64,000 nt of DNA from JAUIAI01 sp050633665 (GTDB lineage: Bacteria; Pseudomonadota; Gammaproteobacteria; Burkholderiales; Burkholderiaceae_E). This document shows, in pieces, positions 61,550 through 64,000 of the stretch. The translations under genes were made by a program, and so were the position numbers. A model generated the notes under the pieces. It worked only from the letters and a program-made list of their open reading frames with translations, had not been told where the DNA came from and ran no database searches. The number at the start of each line of letters is the position of its first letter. Within the stretch, counting starts at the first letter, position 1. The DNA is taken from assembly GCA_050633665.1 (NCBI GenBank), contig JBOEGY010000001.1:310001-374000 (forward strand), written 5' to 3'.

Positions 61550-62641
61550 ATGGCGATGAACGCACACAGTCAGAGCAGGGCAGTCGAGCCAGCAGCGCCG
61601 TCTGCGGGGGTTCTGCGCAACCCCATCGGTTTCCTGCTGGTGCCGCAGTTCACCGTGTTGTCGCTGGCTTCTGCGATTGAGCCGCTGCGAATCGCCAACC
61701 GCTACCTGCGTCAACCTTATGAATGGCAGCTTTATTCGCCCGACGGAAAACCCGTACCGGATGACAACGGAATTGTGATCAACGTTCATGCTGCGGCCAC
61801 AGCGGCGCCGGCGCCCGGGACGCTGATGATTTGCGCAGATCAGCACCCGGAGAAGCACGTGACCCCGGCGCTGGCGAGCTGGTTACGACGAGTCAGTCAT
61901 CAGGGAACGCGTCTTGTCACCATTGATGCTGCCGCGTTCGTGCTTGCCAGGGCAGGCTTGCTTGATGCGCATCCTGTCACGATGCACTGGGAGGTGACCA
62001 GTGCTTTTGCTGAACGCTATCCGCAGGTCGAAGTGGTCAACACCTTGTTCGAGATTGGTGACGGACCGATAAGCTGCGCCGGTGGCACCGCGGTGCTGGA
62101 CTTGATGCTGACTCTGATCGAGGCGGATCACGGTGAGATGATCGCGCAGAAAGTGGCCGAGCACTGTATTCGCGAGAAATTGCGCCGCGGCGGGGATAGT
62201 CAGCGGATGCAACCGCCGCATGAACGCCTGGCGATAGCGATGCAGGCCGGAGAAGCCGCGGTCGATGGTCGGGTTGAAGTCGCCGAAATTGCCCGTCTGG
62301 TCGGTGTGTCTGAACGTCAGCTTCTGCGTTTGTACCGGCGTTATCTTGGGCAATCTCCGTCCCGGTTTCATCTTGCCCAGCGTCTGGACCGGGCGCGGGC
62401 TCTGCTCCGCAGTACCGCGATGAGTGTCACTGAGGTCGGAGCTGCCTGTGGGTTTGCCTCGCCGGCTCATTTTGCGCGCGCTTTCCGCAAGGCTTACGGT
62501 CACGCGCCAAGCCGGGAGCGTGCGGTTCGTGCCCATGCGTTGATGGCTGACCGGCAATCCGGCGCAGATTCAACCGATGCCCAAGCAGAGCAATCCGCCG
62601 CCGCTGCCGAAAGACAGACTTCGCGCCGCCGTTACTCCTGA
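61550..62641 (+). CDS. GlxA-family AraC-type regulator (GbdR/CdhR-like)
   Basis: A 363-residue regulator. The N-terminal DJ-1/PfpI-like domain (~25-200: GFLLVPQFTVLSLASAIEPLRIANR, DAAAFVLARAGLLD) and the C-terminal AraC helix-turn-helix pair (~240-340: VEVAEIARLVGVSERQLLRLYRRYLGQSP) are clear. This architecture is shared by GbdR, CdhR and ArgR, which control glycine betaine, carnitine or arginine catabolism in Pseudomonas. The neighbouring dimethylglycine dehydrogenase-like gene suggests a similar role. Confidence 0.9.
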   Translation: MAMNAHSQSRAVEPAAPSAGVLRNPIGFLLVPQFTVLSLASAIEPLRIANRYLRQPYEWQLYSPDGKPVPDDNGIVINVHAAATAAPAPGTLMICADQHPEKHVTPALASWLRRVSHQGTRLVTIDAAAFVLARAGLLDAHPVTMHWEVTSAFAERYPQVEVVNTLFEIGDGPISCAGGTAVLDLMLTLIEADHGEMIAQKVAEHCIREKLRRGGDSQRMQPPHERLAIAMQAGEAAVDGRVEVAEIARLVGVSERQLLRLYRRYLGQSPSRFHLAQRLDRARALLRSTAMSVTEVGAACGFASPAHFARAFRKAYGHAPSRERAVRAHALMADRQSGADSTDAQAEQSAAAAERQTSRRRYS

Positions 62642-62790
62642 ATTGATGGCTAACCGATGACGGGGCCGGTGAGCATTGGCGGTTTTAGTCAATTGCCGGG
62701 GGTATACGGGCAAGCGCAGACTGTTTGAGCTCGATATCTTGTCCGGATCACAGCTTCGCTGTTCCTGATCAGCCTGAACCGGAGAATTCC

Positions 62791-64000
62791 ATGGCCCAAA
62801 CCCCTCCAGCTCGTGCTGATGTTGTTATCGTCGGCGGCGGCATCATTGGCGCGTCTATTGCCTATCATCTGACCGAGTTGGGCGTCAGTGATGTGGTCCT
62901 GCTAGAGCGGCGCCAATTTACCTGCGGAACGACCTGGCACGCTGCCGGCCTGGTGCCGCAGTTGCGGGCGACCAGGCCAATGACCGAGCTGGCGAAATAC
63001 AGTGCCGAGCTGTTCGAAAAGATTACGACTCGTAGTGGCCAGGCCACCGGGTTTCGACAAAACGGTTCAATAGCTGTGGCGCTAAATGATGCCAGGTTTG
63101 AAGAACTTCGACGCGGCGCTTCCATGGCCCGAGCGTTCGAGCTGGAGGCGCAAGTCATTGGCCCGGCCGAGATCAAATCCCGGTATCCGCTGATAGAAGA
63201 AAAAGACATTGTCGGTGGACTCTGGCTGCCTGGCGATGGCCAGACAAATCCGGTCGATACCACTGCTGCGCTGATGAAATGTGCCCGCATGGCGGGCGCC
63301 CGATTGTTGGAAGGCGTTGAAGTCGAGACACTCCTGACACAGAACGGCAAAGCGATCGGTGTGAAATACCGGATGGCAGGCCGGGATGGTGAACTATCTC
63401 GTCGACCCGCAGCCCGGACCGGAGAAATTATGGCCGGCACCGTCGTGCTCGCAACTGGATTGTGGTCGAATGAACTGGCCCGTCAGGTCGGTGTGCGTTT
63501 ACCGGTCCAGGCCGCTGAACATTTTTACGTGGTAACCGAGGCAATGGCTGAGTTACCAAGAGATTTGCCGACCCTGCGCGTTCCGGATGAATGGGCTTAT
63601 TACAAGGAGGATGCCGGCAAGTTGCTGATCGGCGCCTTTGAACCGGTTGCCAAGCCGTGGGGGCTTAACGGGGTGCCCGAAGACTTTTGTTTCGACAGTC
63701 TGCCCGACGACTACGACCACTTTGAACCCGTTCTCGAAAAAGCGATCGCCCGTCTGCCGGCTCTCGAAAGAACCGGTATTGCCACCTGGTTTAACGGGCC
63801 TGAGAGTTTCACCCCTGACGATCAATACTTGTTGGGCGAGACGGCGGAGGTTGCCGATTTGTTTGTTGCCTGCGGATTCAACTCTATCGGGATCCAGTCT
63901 GCCGGCGGAGCCGGCAAGATGCTGGCCTCGTGGATCGTCAACCGGCAAGTCCCGGGTGACATTCCGGGTCTGGAGGTACGTCGGATGCATCCGATACAGG
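62791..64000 (+). CDS. FAD-dependent dimethylglycine/sarcosine dehydrogenase-like protein (3' truncated)
   Basis: The frame is open from ATG at 62791 to the window end, giving about 403 residues of an N-terminal DAO-type domain. FAD binding GGGIIGASIAYHL is at ~15-27, and CGTTWHAAGLVPQLRATRPM has His50 at the position that carries covalent FAD in dimethylglycine and sarcosine dehydrogenases. Full-length members then have an aminomethyltransferase-like folate domain. It would oxidatively demethylate dimethylglycine or sarcosine. A glycine betaine route with purU is a fair inference. GGAG lies eight bases upstream. Confidence 0.87.
   Translation, partial: MAQTPPARADVVIVGGGIIGASIAYHLTELGVSDVVLLERRQFTCGTTWHAAGLVPQLRATRPMTELAKYSAELFEKITTRSGQATGFRQNGSIAVALNDARFEELRRGASMARAFELEAQVIGPAEIKSRYPLIEEKDIVGGLWLPGDGQTNPVDTTAALMKCARMAGARLLEGVEVETLLTQNGKAIGVKYRMAGRDGELSRRPAARTGEIMAGTVVLATGLWSNELARQVGVRLPVQAAEHFYVVTEAMAELPRDLPTLRVPDEWAYYKEDAGKLLIGAFEPVAKPWGLNGVPEDFCFDSLPDDYDHFEPVLEKAIARLPALERTGIATWFNGPESFTPDDQYLLGETAEVADLFVACGFNSIGIQSAGGAGKMLASWIVNRQVPGDIPGLEVRRMHPIQ

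Overview
The window is a chromosomal segment of a moderately GC-rich Gram-negative bacterium, most likely a gammaproteobacterium. The evidence is the gyrA / pheA-tyrA-aroA-cmk-rpsA-ihfB-lapA-lapB gene order, a fused chorismate mutase-prephenate dehydratase, LPS heptose genes (hldE kinase domain, hldD), leuS-lptE-holA, pilT-pilU and ubiA. I cannot name the genus. I saw no tRNA, rRNA, CRISPR array, insertion sequence or prophage.

Layout. (1) 1-1819: the 3' end of gyrA and an AEC-family permease. (2) 1.86-23.0 kb: an iron and heme island. It holds two imelysin-type lipoproteins, two diheme DUF1111 proteins and a DUF1513 protein. It also holds an Fe(III) ABC transporter (fbpABC type), a heme operon (small unknown ORF, DUF2325 protein, TonB-dependent receptor, two-domain HmuY-like lipoprotein, HmuS, HmuT, HmuU, HmuV) and the regulator gene fur. 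Five Fur-box-like palindromes sit at the divergent promoters. (3) 23.0-34.3 kb: aromatic amino acid genes, cmk, rpsA, ihfB, lapAB, heptose genes and a HhH protein with a histone-H1-like tail. (4) 34.4-42.3 kb: SDR/MarR, SulP transporter plus universal stress protein, katG with an OxyR-type site, a FecR-domain protein and ubiA. (5) 42.3-56.4 kb: proC, murJ, rpsT, yggS, pilTU, a THUMP methyltransferase, a DsbA-family isomerase, hemJ, proA, holA, lptE, leuS. (6) 56.5-64 kb: IclR regulator, omega-aminotransferase, purU, acyl-CoA synthetase, GlxA-type AraC regulator and the 5' part of a dimethylglycine/sarcosine dehydrogenase-like gene. This last group suggests methylated-amine or amino acid catabolism feeding the one-carbon pool.

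How it fits together. The usual gyrA-serC-pheA-hisC-tyrA backbone lacks serC and hisC here, and the iron island lies between gyrA and pheA. Heme would be captured by the HmuY-like protein and the TonB receptor, bound by HmuT, imported by HmuUV and handled by HmuS. Ferric iron would use FbpABC. The imelysin/diheme/DUF1513 set is a second, poorly understood envelope iron system. Fur is encoded next to its probable targets. The most interesting unexplained items are the candidate Fur-controlled small RNA at 8874-9026, two unknown small genes behind near-identical Fur boxes, the HmuY duplication, the DUF2325 coiled-coil protein and the rearranged imelysin system.
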